NCBI RefSeq assembly: GCF_018687715.1
Contig: NC_056766.1
Coordinates: 14,764,001 to 14,828,000 of the forward strand
Source of the DNA: Carya illinoinensis
Lineage: Eukaryota; Streptophyta; Magnoliopsida; Fagales; Juglandaceae
Length of the DNA: 64,000 nucleotides
Reading direction: 5' to 3'
Shown: positions 33,420-45,540 of the stretch, piece by piece
How the letters are laid out: the number at the start of each line of letters is the position of its first letter
Numbering within the stretch: the first letter of the stretch is position 1
Notes under the pieces: generated by a model
Told to the model about the DNA's origin: nothing
The model's input: the letters and a program-made list of their open reading frames with translations, nothing else
Database searches by the model: none
Position numbers and translations under genes: made by a program

Positions 33420-34480
33420 GAAGCCCTTGATTGCAAAAAAGGTTATTGAGGATGCTTGGAAGGGGATTTCAGGTGGGATTGAGTTGAATACTGTTATGAG
33501 GAAAATTGAGATGTGGGGAAAAGTTGGCAGTTTGGAACAAACATAATTTTGGACATGTTAGGAAGGGTATAGAGCAAGCTGCAAGAGCTGATATGCAATT
33601 ACTGCGGCAAAGTAATGATCCATATTTATCTAAATAGATTAGAACATCAAGCTGCAAGAGCTGATATGCAAAAATGGCTCGAGAGGGAGGAGATTATGTG
33701 GAAACAAAGGTCAAAGGGTCTCTAGCTGAAGGAAGGGGACACTAATGCTAGATTTTTTTCATAATAAAGTTACACAGAAAGAAAAAGAATTTTAGTAAAG
33801 GGCTCATAGATGCAAATGGTGTATGATTGATGAATGAGGATAGGGACAAGCTTATTCTCAAGTATTTTAGTACCTTTTTCAAAGCATAAGATGAGATTGG
33901 TTAGCTGGACTTTTTGGAGGGTTGAGAGGAAGAGTGGACACTGAGATGAATGAAAAGCTTTTAAAGGTGTTTTGTGAAAATGAAGTTATTCTGGCTCTTA
34001 AACAAATGAACCCCCTAATGGAATGGCTCTAATATTCTTTCAAAAATTATGGCATGTAGTAGTGAAAGAAGTGACAACTACTGTGTTAATGGCTCTCAAC
34101 AGTGGAAAGTTTCCCAGTGAATTAAATCACATATTCATCACTCTGATCCCTAAAAAGAAGCAGCCTGAGCTTATATACGATTTCAGGCCTATAAGCCTTT
34201 GCAATGTGATTTACAAGCTAATTTCCAAAATTCTGGCAAGTAAGACTCAAAAGTGTTATGCCAAACTTCATTTCTACTTTACAAAGTGCCCTTGTACCTA
34301 AAAGGCTCATTAGATATAATATTCTTATGGCTTATGAGCTTGTGCATTTTCTCAGACAGAAAAGAGCTGGTAAGAATTGTTTAATGTCTTTGAAACTTGA
34401 TATAAGCAAGACATATGATAGGATGGAATTAAGATTCTTAAAGATAATGATGAAGAGGATGGGCTTTGATGAGAAATGAA
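33420..34480 (+). pseudogene. LINE reverse transcriptase, N-terminal part
   Basis: Decayed linker at 33420-34020 contains a duplicated CAAGCTGCAAGAGCTGATAT (33574 and about 33648). The RT follows: LNHIFITLIPKKKQPELIYD, then FRPISLCNVIYKLISKILAS (34117-34240), and LKLDISKTYDRMELRFLKIM (34390-34450) with the first catalytic aspartate. Stops lie between the pieces. Confidence 0.85.
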
Positions 34481-34602
34481 TCAACTTAATTGTCGCATAT
34501 CCCCTTGCCTATTCCTCTTATACATTGAAGAATTAATTTCATTACTAAAGTAGGTAGAGGAGTACAAACAAGTGGATGGCATTAAGGTAGTAAAAAAATC
34601 AG

Positions 34603-35114
34603 TAAACCTATAAAATGGAGTGAACCGGACCAAACTGATAGGATCAGTTCAGTCTCGAGTTTCGTTCGGTCCAGTACCAATTTTATTTTTCTTAAAACTA
34701 GTCAAAATCGGTTTGACTCTAATTTTTCTTTTTCTAAAATCAGGCCGAACCGGTTTATATATATTTTAATTTTTTCTATTGTATATAATATTTATATATA
34801 ATATATAACTATATATAAAATAGTTTTATATTATATGATAAATTACTAATTAATATAATATTAAATTTTAAAATATTATATCATTTTGTTTATTGTATTA
34901 ATACTATATCACTATATATTATAATATAATACAATATATTATTATTATAGTATTATATATTATAATATGGTACATTAAAATTGGTAAAATCGGAATATCG
35001 ATTTAAGAGGGTAATCGGTGTGTAATCGGTTTTGAAAAATGTAAAACATGTGCATATTAGTTCGGTTATAAATTTTGTCCAAAACCGAACTAAACTGGAC
35101 TGGTTATACTCCTA
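34603..35114. mobile_element. hAT-type MITE with ACCGG-rich ends, copy 2
   Basis: It aligns with the element at 29092-29717 over both ends (GTGAACCGGACCAAACTGAT, AATCGGTGTGTAATCGGTTT) and the AT-rich core, but is shorter (512 bp) and more mutated. It lies inside the LINE RT. A TGGCAT is found on both sides but not at the exact edges. Confidence 0.75.
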
Positions 35115-35280
35115 ATTGGCATACAAATATGCAAAGAATCCCAAAGATTAATCACCTTTTATTTGCATATGAGTGTGTTGTTTTGTAGGGCAAATTTGCA
35201 AACTTGCCTGAACATTCAACATCTTTTTGAGATTTATGAGAGAGCATCTAGTCAGAAGGTGAATAGAGTCAATAGAGTTC

Positions 35281-35575
35281 AGCAAGAATGTCCCTAGCAG
35301 ACAACAGAGGAGATTATGGCAACAAGAATGTCCCTAGCAGACAACAGAGGAGATTATGGCATTTTGGGGGTCCAACATCACCAACAGTTGAAAAAATACA
35401 TTGGCTTTCCTCCTATAGTGGGTAGAGATAAGAAGAAATCTTTGAGTTAAAGCAAAGGGTGTGGAACAAGCTTATAGGCTAGAAGGAAAAGATGATCCTA
35501 TAGTGGATAGAGATAAGAAGAAATCTAAGCAAAGGGTGTGGAACAAGCTTAGAGGCTAGAAGGAAAAGATGTTGT
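35281..35575. repeat. Two local tandem duplications in the LINE
   Basis: A roughly 41-bp unit (CAAGAATGTCCCTAGCAGAC start) is present twice at 35282-35362. A unit of about 100 bp beginning CCTATAGTGGGTAGAGATAA at about 35411 recurs at about 35495, with a small deletion. Confidence 0.85.
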
Positions 35576-36039
35576 CCTTAGTGAAAAAAAGTTCTGATTG
35601 AATTAGAAAACATAATGGCCAAGTTCTAGTGGGGCCAAAAGAAGGATGAAAATAAAGTTAGATGAGTAAGTCGGAGGAAAATGTGTGAAACTAAAGCTAA
35701 TGGAGGGATGGGTTTCAAAGATTTACAAATGTTCAATCAGGCCCTACTTGCCAAACAAGGTTGGAGGATCATGACAGAAGATACATCTTTACTGCATAAC
35801 GTTTTTAAAGTCAGGTATTTTCCACATACTAGATTCAATGATGCAAAGTTAGGTGCTCTCCTTATATATGGAGAGGGATATGAGAGTCTACAAGGATCTT
35901 TTGAATGGGTGTAGATGGAGAGGGGGAGATGGTAAAACAATAAACATATGGACAGACTACTTACTTCCAGCCATAGGTTGATCTCAAACTTCAATCAAAG
36001 TGAAGAGTAGGAATTTTCAAAAGTTGAGTCCCTTATTGA

Positions 36040-36232
36040 TGAAGATAGACAATGATGAAATGTGGAAAGGGTCAAAAGTTTGTTCCTTCCTCGTGAAGCA
36101 AGTGAAGTTTTGAAAATAATGCTAAGTGCAGAAGATGAAGATAGACAGTGTTATGGAATGTAGAAAGGGTCAGAAGTTTGTTCCTTCCTCGAGAAGCAGG
36201 TGAAGTTTTGAAAATAATGCTCAGTACAGAAA
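36040..36232. repeat. Tandem duplication of about 93 bp in the LINE
   Basis: GATGAAGATAGACA at about 36041 recurs at about 36135. Both copies run through AAAGGGTCAAAAGTTTGTTC (or a close variant), GAAGTTTTGAAAATAATGCT and an AGTRCAGA end. Confidence 0.85.
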
Positions 36233-36565
36233 GGAGACCTGATTGCCTCATTTTGGAGTATGAAAAGCATGGAAAGTTTAATGTTAAGAGTGCATATAGG
36301 TTCTTTCAATCTCTTGATCACTCTAGACAGAGTGGTGAATGCTAAAATGCTGAAAATCAGAAAAAGTTGTGGAAGAAGTTATGGCAGATGCAGGTTCCAA
36401 ATATAGTGAAAACTTTTGCATGGATAGCCTGCAAGAATGGCCTTCCAACTATGCATAAACTGAAAGAGAAGAAGATCATATAGGAGGCTTCTTGCAAGTG
36501 GTGTTGTGAGGTAAAGGAGAATGTAAGACATGCTTTGTGCTATTGCCTCTTATTTAAAGTGCCCT

Positions 36566-37245
36566 AGAAGTGAGGGTGTTACCCGCGCCATGTCATTTAG
36601 CATAAGGGACGTATGACTAATGAAGGAGCTCATACTTTGTCAAAATATGTATGGTATTTAGACGACTTGATAGTTTGATATAATTCTTTTCCTCATTGTA
36701 TCTCATAAGTTATGTCTGAATATTTGTTGTAAATGAAGTTGGTTAAAAGAATAATCGAAAAATAAATAAAAAAATTCCATTAGAGCCTGGAGGTATAAAA
36801 GCCTCATATTCACCACATCTAGTTTGAACTTAATTCCATACGGCCAAAAAGCAAAAATAAATAAATAAATTTTATTTAGCTATCCAAACTTACATAAAAA
36901 AAAAGCGCCTGATATTTAAAACTTTAATTCCCTTATCAAATAACCCAAAAAAAAAAAAAAAAGTTTTGAAAAGTGCACACCTAGCAGAATTTTTTGTTGT
37001 TCATGGGAGTAGTAAGGCAAAGGGCAAAATTGTTAGAAAATTACATATATATATATATATATATAAATTTAGAAAGAGAGAGAGGCAGACAGAGGATCTC
37101 AAGGAGAAAAGGAAGGAGTGAAACTTAAATCTATCCATGGATTTTAAAAGACAACACACATTGACCAATTTCATTCTATTTTAGCATTATTAAGGGAAGA
37201 AGTTTAGCAAAATTTGGGAAAAAAAAAGTAGACCAATTAAGCCGC
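36566..37245. other. No gene recognised; simple repeats
   Basis: Intergenic sequence with A-runs (about 36945-36962) and a TA microsatellite at about 37047-37066. Nothing else is recognisable. Confidence 0.5.
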
Positions 37246-37249
37246 ATCA

Positions 37250-40180
37250 AACGTTACCATATAAATTGATATCTAGAACCATTTCTGCAACTGATACCAA
37301 AAACAAAAATGTAGCCAACCAATGAGAGGTAAAAGGAAAAAAAAAAAAAAAAAAACCACCAGATGGAATGAAATAAATATGAAACAATGAAATGATAGTA
37401 ATACATATCTCTATTCTGATAGAAGAATTCCAAATCCTTCTTGAGATGCCAACTATACTAGAGCCCACCGTGGAAAATGGCAGTACTCCAACAACAAATC
37501 TATGAAATAAATCAAACGCAGCATCGTATGCCAGATAAGTGGTTTAAGGTCACTAAGCATTTAAGCTGAAAGAGCGTGTATGTATTTCACTCTTACAGAT
37601 ATAAACCAATAGATCTGGACAAGTGAACCCACCCTGCTAAAATTCTGTAGCAATGCCAGAAAAGTTTACTTATAAAATCACGTATGGAAGTGGTTTAAGG
37701 TCACTAAGCATTTAAGCTGCAAGAGCGTGTATGTATTTCACTCTTACAGATATAAACCAATAGATCTGGACAAGTGAACCCACCCTGCTAAAATTCTGTA
37801 GCAATGCCAGAAAAGTTTACTTATAAAATCACTTATGGAACAGGAGCCGTCCTAAGAGAAAAACATATCTGTACCCATGGCCATGAAGCCAACCTACCAT
37901 AAAGGAACAGATCATGTTACACACTTGTAACCTGCCAGCAACCAACCAAAAATGAAATGATAGTAATGCATACCCATATTCCCATAGAAGAACACCAAAT
38001 CCTTCTTGGACAGCCAACCTGGAACCCAATGTGAAAACAAGCTGTGCCACAACTGCAAAATTTACGAAATAAATCATAGGATTGTGCTAGAGAAAAAAAA
38101 GTTATTTGTGCTCAAACAAGCCGGCCAAGCATAAAAAAAGGGTGTACATACTTGAACTCCTATAGAAGAAAACATAACAGATCCGCACAAGCCAACCGAA
38201 TATGCTAAAATGCTGTAGCCCCCCCACCCCCCAAAGGGCCCTTGGTGCCTTCAATACAAACCCAACCATTGCAATTTTTAAACGTTTTAAGCACCTAGTA
38301 AGCAATTCTTCAATTGCCAGGAAGGAGGTAAGCAAATATCTGACACAGATTATGAAACGAATCCAGCAATACAAGTTGGGGCATGAAAAGCTTGGGAAAA
38401 GATACGCATCTCAGCTACAGAAGCATAAATAAAAAACCTGCTTTCTTCCTGCCCAAAGATGATTTTCCTTTATGACCGTAATGAAGTCAGAAACTCTGAT
38501 AAATTAGTTGTCTAAGAAAGTTATGAGGTCACCAACACAAAACGACCAAAGAACTCAAAAAATCATATGCCTAAAGATGACCCTCAAGACCAATTGGACA
38601 AGTAGAGAAATAATTGTTCAAACAAGTAGAAAGAGTTCCCAATGAAAAGGAGAAGAAAAAATTTCCAGATAATCACTCTCTCCCGTTACAGTTAAACAGA
38701 GGCTTAATCAAAATTTTCTACAAGACATGACATAAGTTTATTCTTTGTAAATCATTAAGACAGTAACTTGGCTACAGCAATGTCCAAAGTCTTCCATATA
38801 GAATGCATGAGGAAACAATCCCAGGCATATACGAACCTAACATTCAATGTGAAACCGCTTCCAAAGCCACCAACACTTGGACAACAACCAAACCACAATA
38901 AATCAAAATCTTGCATAAAGCTCCAACCTTCAAAAAATGTCAAAATACTAAATGGTAAAACCAGTCATCTTAACGCATAACGAGTTGTGCACATTCAAGT
39001 AGATGCTGGTAGAAACATGAGCCAGGACAAATGAGCTGATAAGCTTTACAAAAAGTAGTCCATAGACAACCACCAAGTTTCGAATACTTTCCCAAAGATT
39101 CATGCTTTCCATGCTAGCCAACCAAAGAAGAAAGGATAATGATAAAAATTTCTGCTCCTATGAAAGATTACCAAATTGGTATGTAGAAACCAACTTCTCT
39201 GGAATCCACCTGATAAAAACCTAGAAACAGGAACCAGCTCAGAAACTCTGAAAAATTAGTTGTCCAAGAAGGTTATGAGGTCACCATCACTGCACGACAA
39301 AACACCTCAAAAAACCACTTCGTAATTTATAATCCTTAAAAAATCATATGCCTAGAAAGGAACCTCTAGACCAATTTGCATAAGAAGAAAAGTAATTGTT
39401 CAAACAAGTAGAAAGACTGCCTAAGGAAAGTGAGATAGAAGAAACTTCCAGCAAATCACTCTCTCTCGCTGCAGATAAACATATTTGTCCTCCTATAGAT
39501 GAAAACCACAAGATTTGCACAGGCGAACCAACCACACTAAAATTCTGTAGCAATACCAGAAAAAAATCTACGGAAAAAAGTCACGCATGGACAAGGAACC
39601 ATCCTAGGAGAAAAACATATTTGCTGCACCCATGGTTACAAAGCCAACCTACCATAAAGGAAAAGATCATGTCACACACTGGTAACCTGCTTGCAACCAA
39701 CCACAAAGGAAATGATAGTAATACATATCTATGTCACTAGAGCAGAATACAAAATCCTTCTTGGATAGTCAACTTTTCCTGAACCCAATGTGAAAACAAG
39801 CTATACCGCACTGCCAAAATCTAGGAAATAAATCATAGGATTGTGCTAGAGAGAAAGATGAACCACAACAAATCAGCTGATAAAGCTTTGAAAAAGTAGT
39901 CCACATGCAACTGCCAATTTTCGAATACTTTTCCAAAGATCCATGCTTTCCATGCTAGCCAACCATAAAAGAAAGGTCAGTGATAAAAATTTATGCTTCT
40001 ATAAAATAATACCAAATTGGTATGGAGAAGCCAACTTCGCTGGAATACACTGTGATGAAAATCTAGAAACAAGAACCAAGATCAACACGCTGATTGTTGC
40101 TGCAAAAATATACCGCGTGGATATAGCCACCCCCTTCCAAATACTATCAATTTAAATTTTTTTTTTTGTAAGTATTTACA
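37250..40180. repeat. Large repeat unit 1 (about 2.85 kb)
   Basis: This is the first copy of a long unit. Landmarks include ATGCCAACTATACTAGAGCC (37447), CTAGTAAGCAATTCTTCAAT (about 38295), ACTTGGACAACAACCAAACC (38875) and AAAGGAACCTCTAGACCAAT (39356). Each recurs about 2.84-3.0 kb later. Inside the unit, shorter modules around AGCCAAC and CCATAGAAGA recur about every 120-190 bp. No coding domain is seen on either strand. Confidence 0.8.
37540..37841. repeat. Near-perfect 151-bp tandem duplication
   Basis: TGGTTTAAGGTCACTAAGCA begins at 37540 and 37691. The copies differ at only about three positions over 151 bp, so the duplication is recent compared with the surrounding repeats. It accounts for the extra length of unit 1. 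Confidence 0.88.
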
Positions 40181-40345
40181 AAATGTATGTTAGGTTATTA
40201 GACATGCAGCTGTGCCCATATCCTTCCACTGTTGAGAACAGGCAGTTTTCTTTGCTCTGTGAAACCTGTCTCAGTTTGGAGTTGGCGGGTCAGCAGAAAT
40301 ATTTAGTGAACACAACACTCTCGCTCAAGTTGGGCCTATTAATTT
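40156..40345 (-). mobile_element. SINE-like or truncated LINE retroposon, copy A
   Basis: A T-run at 40158-40168 (poly(A) on the minus strand) is followed by GCAGCTGTGCCCATATCCTT and CCACTGTTGAGAACA. The right edge is GCTCAAGTTGGGC. The same sequence is found at 48691-48959 and in part at 60494-60540. Flanks ATCAATTTAAA and ATTAATTTCAA may be the target duplication. Confidence 0.65.
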
Positions 40346-40389
40346 CAATTCAACAGGTTATATTCAAGGTCATCATGATTTTAATAGGT

Positions 40390-42806
40390 TTAGAAATTAC
40401 AGTAATACATATCTTTGTTCTGATAGAAGAATTCCAAATCCTTCTCGAGATGCCAACTATACTGGAGCCCACCTTGGAAAATGGCAGTACTCCACTAACA
40501 AATGTATGAAATAAATCAAACACATCATCTTATGTCAAATAAACTTATATGTGGTTTAGGTCACTAAGACATTTAAGCTGTAAGAGTGTGTATGTACTTG
40601 TACTCCTATAGATGAAAACCAATAGATCTGGACAAATCCACCTCGCTAAAATTCTGTAGCAATGCCAGAAAAATTTATGTATAAAATCACGTATGGAACA
40701 GGAGCCATCCTGAGAGAAAAACATATCTGCTCCCACGGCCACAAAGCCGACCTACCATAGAGGAACAGATCATGTAACACTGGTAACCTGCCAGCAACAA
40801 ACGAAAAAATGAAATGATAGTAATACATATCCATATTTCCATGGAAGAATACCAAATCCTTCTTGGACAGCCAACTTTGGTGGAACCCAACATGAAATCA
40901 AGCTATACTAGAACTGCAAAATTTACAAAATAAATCATAGGATTGTGCTAGAGAAAAAAAAAATTGTGCTCAACCAAGCCGTCCAAGCATAAAAAAAAGG
41001 TGTACTTACTTGAACTCCCATAGAAGAACACATAACAAATCTGCACAAGCCAACCGAATGTGCAAAAATGTTGTAGGCCCCCCATCCCCCAAAGGGCCCT
41101 TGGTGCCTTAAGTACAAACCTAACCATTGCAATTTTTAAACGTTTTAAGCACCTAGTAAGCAATTCTTCAATGACCAGGAAGGAGGTTAGAAGATAAATG
41201 CCACAAACAGATTCTGTAACAAATCCAGCACTACAAGTTAGTGCACGAAAAGCTTGGGAAAAGATATGCATATAAATAAAAAACTTGCTTTCTTCCTGCC
41301 CAAAGATGATTTTCCTTTATGCCCATAGTTAGATCAGAAACTCTGATAAATTAGATGTCCAAGAAGATTATGAGGTCACCAACACAGAACGACCAAAGAG
41401 CTAAAAAAATCATATGCCTAAAAATGACCCTCAAGACCAATTGGACAAGTAGAGAAATAATTGTTCAAACAAGTAGAAAGAGTTCCCAATGAAAAGGAGA
41501 GAAGAAAAAATTTCTAGAAAATCACTCTCTCTCTCGCTGCAGTTAAACAGAGGCTTAATCAAAACTTTCTACTAGACATGACAGAAGTTCATTCTTTGTA
41601 AATTATTAGGACAGTAACTTGGCTACATCAATGTCCAACGTCTTCCATACAGAATGCATGAGGAAACAATCCAGAGCATATACGAACCTAACATTCAGTG
41701 TGAAACCGCTTCCAAACCCACCAACACTTGGACAACAACCAAACCACAATAAATCAAAATCTTGAATAAAGCTTCAACCTGCAAAAAATGTCAACATACT
41801 GAATGGAAAAACCGATCATCTTAACGCATAACGAGTTGCGCACATTCAAGTAGATGCTGGTAGAAACAAATGCCAGGACAAATGAGCTGATAAGCTTTGC
41901 AAAAAGTAAACACATAGCCGCCAAGTTTCAAATACTTTTGCAAAGAGTCATGCTTTCTATGCTAGCCAACCAAAAAAGAAAGGACTGATAAAAATTTCTG
42001 CTCCTATGAAAGATTACCAAATTGGTATTGAGAAGCCAATCTCGCTGGAATCCACCTTGATAAAAACCTAGAAACATGAACCAGGTTAGAAACTCTGATA
42101 AATTAGTCGTCCAAGAAGGTTACAAGGTCACCAGCACTGCACGACCAAAGACCTCAAAAAACCACTTCGTAATTTATAATCCTCAAAAAATCATATGTCT
42201 AGAAAGGAACCTCTAGACCAATTTGCAGAAGAAGAAAAATAATTGTTCAAACAAGTAGAAAGATTGCCTGAGGAAAGCGAGATAGAAGAAACTTCTAACA
42301 AACCACTCTCTCACACTGCAGATAAACATATTTGTCCTCCTCTTGATGAAAACCACAAGATCTGCACAAGCGAACCCACCACGCTAAAATTCTGTAGCAA
42401 TGCCAGAAAAACCTACGGAAAAAATCACGTATGGGCAATGAACCATCCCAAGAGAAAAACATATCTGCTGCACCCATGGTTACGAAGCCAACCTACCGTA
42501 GAGGAAAAGATCATGCCACACACTGTTAACTAGCTAGCAACCAACCACAAAGGAAATGATAATAATACATATCTGTGTCACCAAACTAGAATACAAAATC
42601 CTTCCAACTTTGTCGGAACCCAATGTGAGAACAAGCTATACCACACCGCCAAAATTTAGGAAATAAATCATAAGATTGTGCTAGAGAGAAAGATGAGCCA
42701 GGACAAATGAGCATATAAGCTTTGAAAAAGTAGTCCACACGTAGCTGCCAATTTTCAAATACTTTTCCAAAGATGCATGCTTTCTGTGCTAGCCAACCAT
42801 AAAAGT
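40390..42806. repeat. Large repeat unit 2
   Basis: It repeats unit 1 in order: ATGCCAACTATACTGGAGCC at about 40450, the CTAGTAAGCAATTCTTCAAT landmark at about 41151, ACTTGGACAACAACCAAACC at 41726 and AAAGGAACCTCTAGACCAAT at 42204. It lacks the 151-bp duplication. It ends where the Copia fragment begins. Confidence 0.8.
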
Positions 42807-43905
42807 AATAGAATGGTTCGAATTGTCCTCTCTTTTGAGAATGTCTTTCATTATATACACAGAGTGATCTTAGGGAGCTATATACGGTAAGGTAGGTAAT
42901 TTACATAGAGTGATTTTAGGAAGCTATACATGGTAAGCTAAATCTCCTATTTATGAGAGTATATACAACCTAGATTAATAATTATTAACAAGGCATAATT
43001 TATGGCCTTCTATTGACATCCCCCCTCAAATTGATGCGGGTTATCCATAAGCATCAATATGTTTGTAAGAAAATTATGCCGTTGCAGTGTGAGAGCCTTG
43101 GTGAAAATATCTGCCACTTGAAGATTGCTAGGCACATGAGGAGGAGAGATAGTTTGAGCTTCAAATGCCTCACGGATGAAGTGGCAATCAACCTTGATAT
43201 GTTTAGTGTGTTCATGGAAGATGGGATTGCCTGAAATGTGAATGGCACTAGTATTATCCGCATGAAGAGAAGTAGAGAAGTAGGACCACCTGGAGAGAAG
43301 CCAAGTTCAGCCAATAGCCCTCGGAGCCAAAGTATCCCAGCGCAAGCCTGGAACATGGCCCTATATTCGGACTCAGTAGAGGATTTAGAAACATGGTTCT
43401 GTTTCTTGCATTTCCAATAAATAAGAGCCGAACCAAGAAACATACACCAACTCATAGTCGAACGTCAAGTGTAACTACACCCGGCATAATCAACATCACT
43501 ATATGCTACAAGATCAAGTGAGGTACCAATAGGATAGGAAAGTCCCCGCAAAGCTGTGCCTGCCAACCAGCGTATGATAGGCTACAGGGTATGATAACAA
43601 GTCACCCTCTTCTTTGCGCAGCTTGAGATTAAGTTCCATGGGAGTATCAAGAGGGGTAGAGTCCTGGAGACTAGCAGCAGCCACCAAATCCTGGGCATAC
43701 TTGTGCTGTGACAGAAAAATACCAGTTGAAATCCAATCCACGAAATAATTTGATCTATGGATAGCATCATTGTGGTAAAAGTCGTAATTCCAAAGGAATC
43801 ATTACCGCAGGGCATAGAGGGGGAGGTCATAAGCGTCTATACTGTAAAATCGATTTTCAACAGAATGAAAGACATATATGGTAGAATCGTAACCATAGAA
43901 TATGA
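42807..43905 (-). mobile_element. Truncated Copia element (Copia-3) with 3' LTR
   Basis: On the minus strand, RT and RNase H remains (43054-43830) show SQHKYAQDLVAAASLQDSTP, PMELNLKLRKEEGDL, CMFLGSALIYWKCKKQNHVS and KSSTESEYRAMFQACAGILW. These are followed by HCNGIIFLQTY and a purine tract (AATTTGAGGGGGGA). A probable 3' LTR starting TGTCAATAGAAGGCC runs from 43015 to about 42807. The 5' part is absent. It sits inside a copy of the 2.85-kb repeat, whose sequence resumes at about 43915. Confidence 0.85.
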
Positions 43906-44480
43906 CCCTAATCGAAATGCAGACAAATAAGGAAATGATAGTAATATATCTCTATCTTCCCATAAAATACCAAATCCTTCTTGGACAGCCAACTTTGCCG
44001 GAACCTACAGTGAAAACAAGCTTTACTACACTGGCAAAATCTATGAAATAAATCATAGGATTGTGCTGGAGAGAAAAAAATTTGCGTCATAATTTATAAT
44101 CCTCAAAAAATCATATGCCTAAAAAGGAACCTCAAAGACCAATTGCACAAGACGAAAAATGATTGCTCAAACAAGCAGAAAGACCCTAAGGAAAATTGAT
44201 AAAAAAAAAAAAAAAAAAATGGAACAAACAAACAAACTTCTAACAAATCACACTCTCACTACAGTTAAACAAAGGCTTAAATCAAAATTTTCTACCAAAT
44301 GTGAGAGAAGTTAATTCTTCATAAATCATTAACACAGGAACTTGGCTACAGCAAATTCCACTCTTCCGTATAGAATGCATGAGGAAAAGGCATATACCGA
44401 AACCACTTCCAAAGCCTCCATCTCTTGGACAACAACCAAACCACAATAAATCAAAATCTTGCATAATCCCTTTACCACCC
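43906..44480. repeat. Large repeat unit 3 (partial)
   Basis: It carries GGAAATGATAGTAATA, CCTTCTTGGACAGCCAACTT, AATCATATGCCTA and GGACAACAACCAAACCACAA in the same order as units 1 and 2. Several modules are missing, and there is an A-run at 44199-44218. Confidence 0.8.
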
Positions 44481-45540
44481 CATGGGGTTGGTCTACATAG
44501 AGCTCATAACTACTTTATTTTGTCAATCCTAGTTTCTCGAAGGGTTGGTTTTTCTCACAAAAATCAGTATCTTTAATCTACTCTTGGGAGTTATTTTATT
44601 ACTATATTAAAGGGTCAATGATTTAGAACAGCTAAAGTATGAAGATAAATCCAAGAGTTGCTCTTGATTTGAAGTGTTGCATAATCTGTCCGCATGTTTC
44701 AAAGCATAATTGTGAGTTGAAACACAACAGGAATTTGTAGAAAACAAAGTTCGCATATTTTTACGATGATTTCTCTCAGTTGAATTAGTTGATTTTTTTT
44801 AAGGTTCAAAAATGAGGAAAAAGACCTGCCGTTAGTACTGGTAGTTGTTTGCAAATAGTTAATGTACGATTAGTTATGAAATATAAATTTTGCAAATGCT
44901 TATACTAAATTATATGTCAAAAAATGTGCTCATGTATGAAAGGTTCTGAGAATATTCAATTATTCATATCATGGAAGGTACGTAAAACTCTGGCAACTAA
45001 CGTAGAGCTCATGTAGTGAATGCCACTCTTCTCAAGCGCTATATCTTCATATTTCTGGTTAACTAGTGATATTCAAAAAATTAAAAACCCAACTAGTGAT
45101 AGCATTCCAAATTTATCATCTTTCACAGGATCCCCAAGAAAAACTCGGATAAGGGAACCCTCAACGGTGCTTGTAGATTTCATTGTATCGACAGCCGCAA
45201 TAACTGATTGAGGCACATCTAAAATCATTTTTTCCTGACGGTGAATCTCGCTCTCTTTCTAATGGACTCTAGTCCTCAATCACTATATCTGACATTACTT
45301 CTATATTTATAGAACTCGGACAAGAAAAACTACCCTCGACGGTTTTTAATATTTTTAATAATGTAGATTTCCTCATTAAAGTTCACAAACTTCCAAAACT
45401 CCAACAGATAATTAAACGAATTTTAAATATTAAAAATAAGAATCCTTAAAGGTATAAATGTAAATTTAAAAGGGAAATCAAGAACCAGATATTAGAAAGA
45501 GAGAACATGAAAATATAGAGAGATTATCACCACCTCCCAT
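44481..45540. other. Unassigned stretch between repeats
   Basis: Unlike its surroundings this stretch shows no obvious copy of the 2.85-kb modules. The only item of note is a 51-codon minus-strand frame at 45073-45228. Confidence 0.4.
45073..45228 (-). CDS. Short open reading frame, unknown; possible exon remnant
   Basis: The 51-codon frame from ATG 45228 (AAAAAATG context) reads MILDVPQSVIAAVDTMKSTS, then TVEGSLIRVFLGDPVKDD. It has balanced amino-acid composition, unlike the low-complexity frames around it, but I do not recognise a family. It could be a leftover exon of a host gene or a chance frame. Confidence 0.25.
   Translation of the reverse strand: MILDVPQSVIAAVDTMKSTSTVEGSLIRVFLGDPVKDDKFGMLSLVGFLIF

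Larger units (their letters stand above)
32500..36565 (+). mobile_element. L1-type LINE, degenerate, with a nested MITE
   Basis: Endonuclease, RT and zf-RVT remains follow in L1 order on the plus strand. Sequence at about 32540-32630 may be the end of an ORF1. There is no obvious poly(A) tail at 36565. The element is cut by the MITE at 34603-35114 and carries several short tandem duplications. Much of the RT between 34480 and 34560 is missing. Confidence 0.88.
35115..36565 (+). pseudogene. LINE reverse transcriptase C-terminal part and zf-RVT region
   Basis: RT resumes with INHLLFAYECVVL at about 35150-35190. The usual FADD is changed to FAYE, so the active site is lost. LNIQHLFEIYERASSQKVN follows. 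The region after RT is read at 35681-35914 (ANGGMGFKDLQMFNQALLAK, then QGWRIM). zf-RVT follows at 36148-36560 (KFNVKSAYRFFQSL, KKLWQMQVPNIVKTFAWIAC, CKWCCE, HALCYC). Frameshifts and small duplications are frequent. Confidence 0.85.

Noticed and set aside
37829..41271. Several minus-strand frames with hydrophobic stretches that look like membrane proteins
   Set aside because: They are T-rich repeat modules read in one frame; equivalent modules in other repeat units are frameshifted, with no conserved protein.
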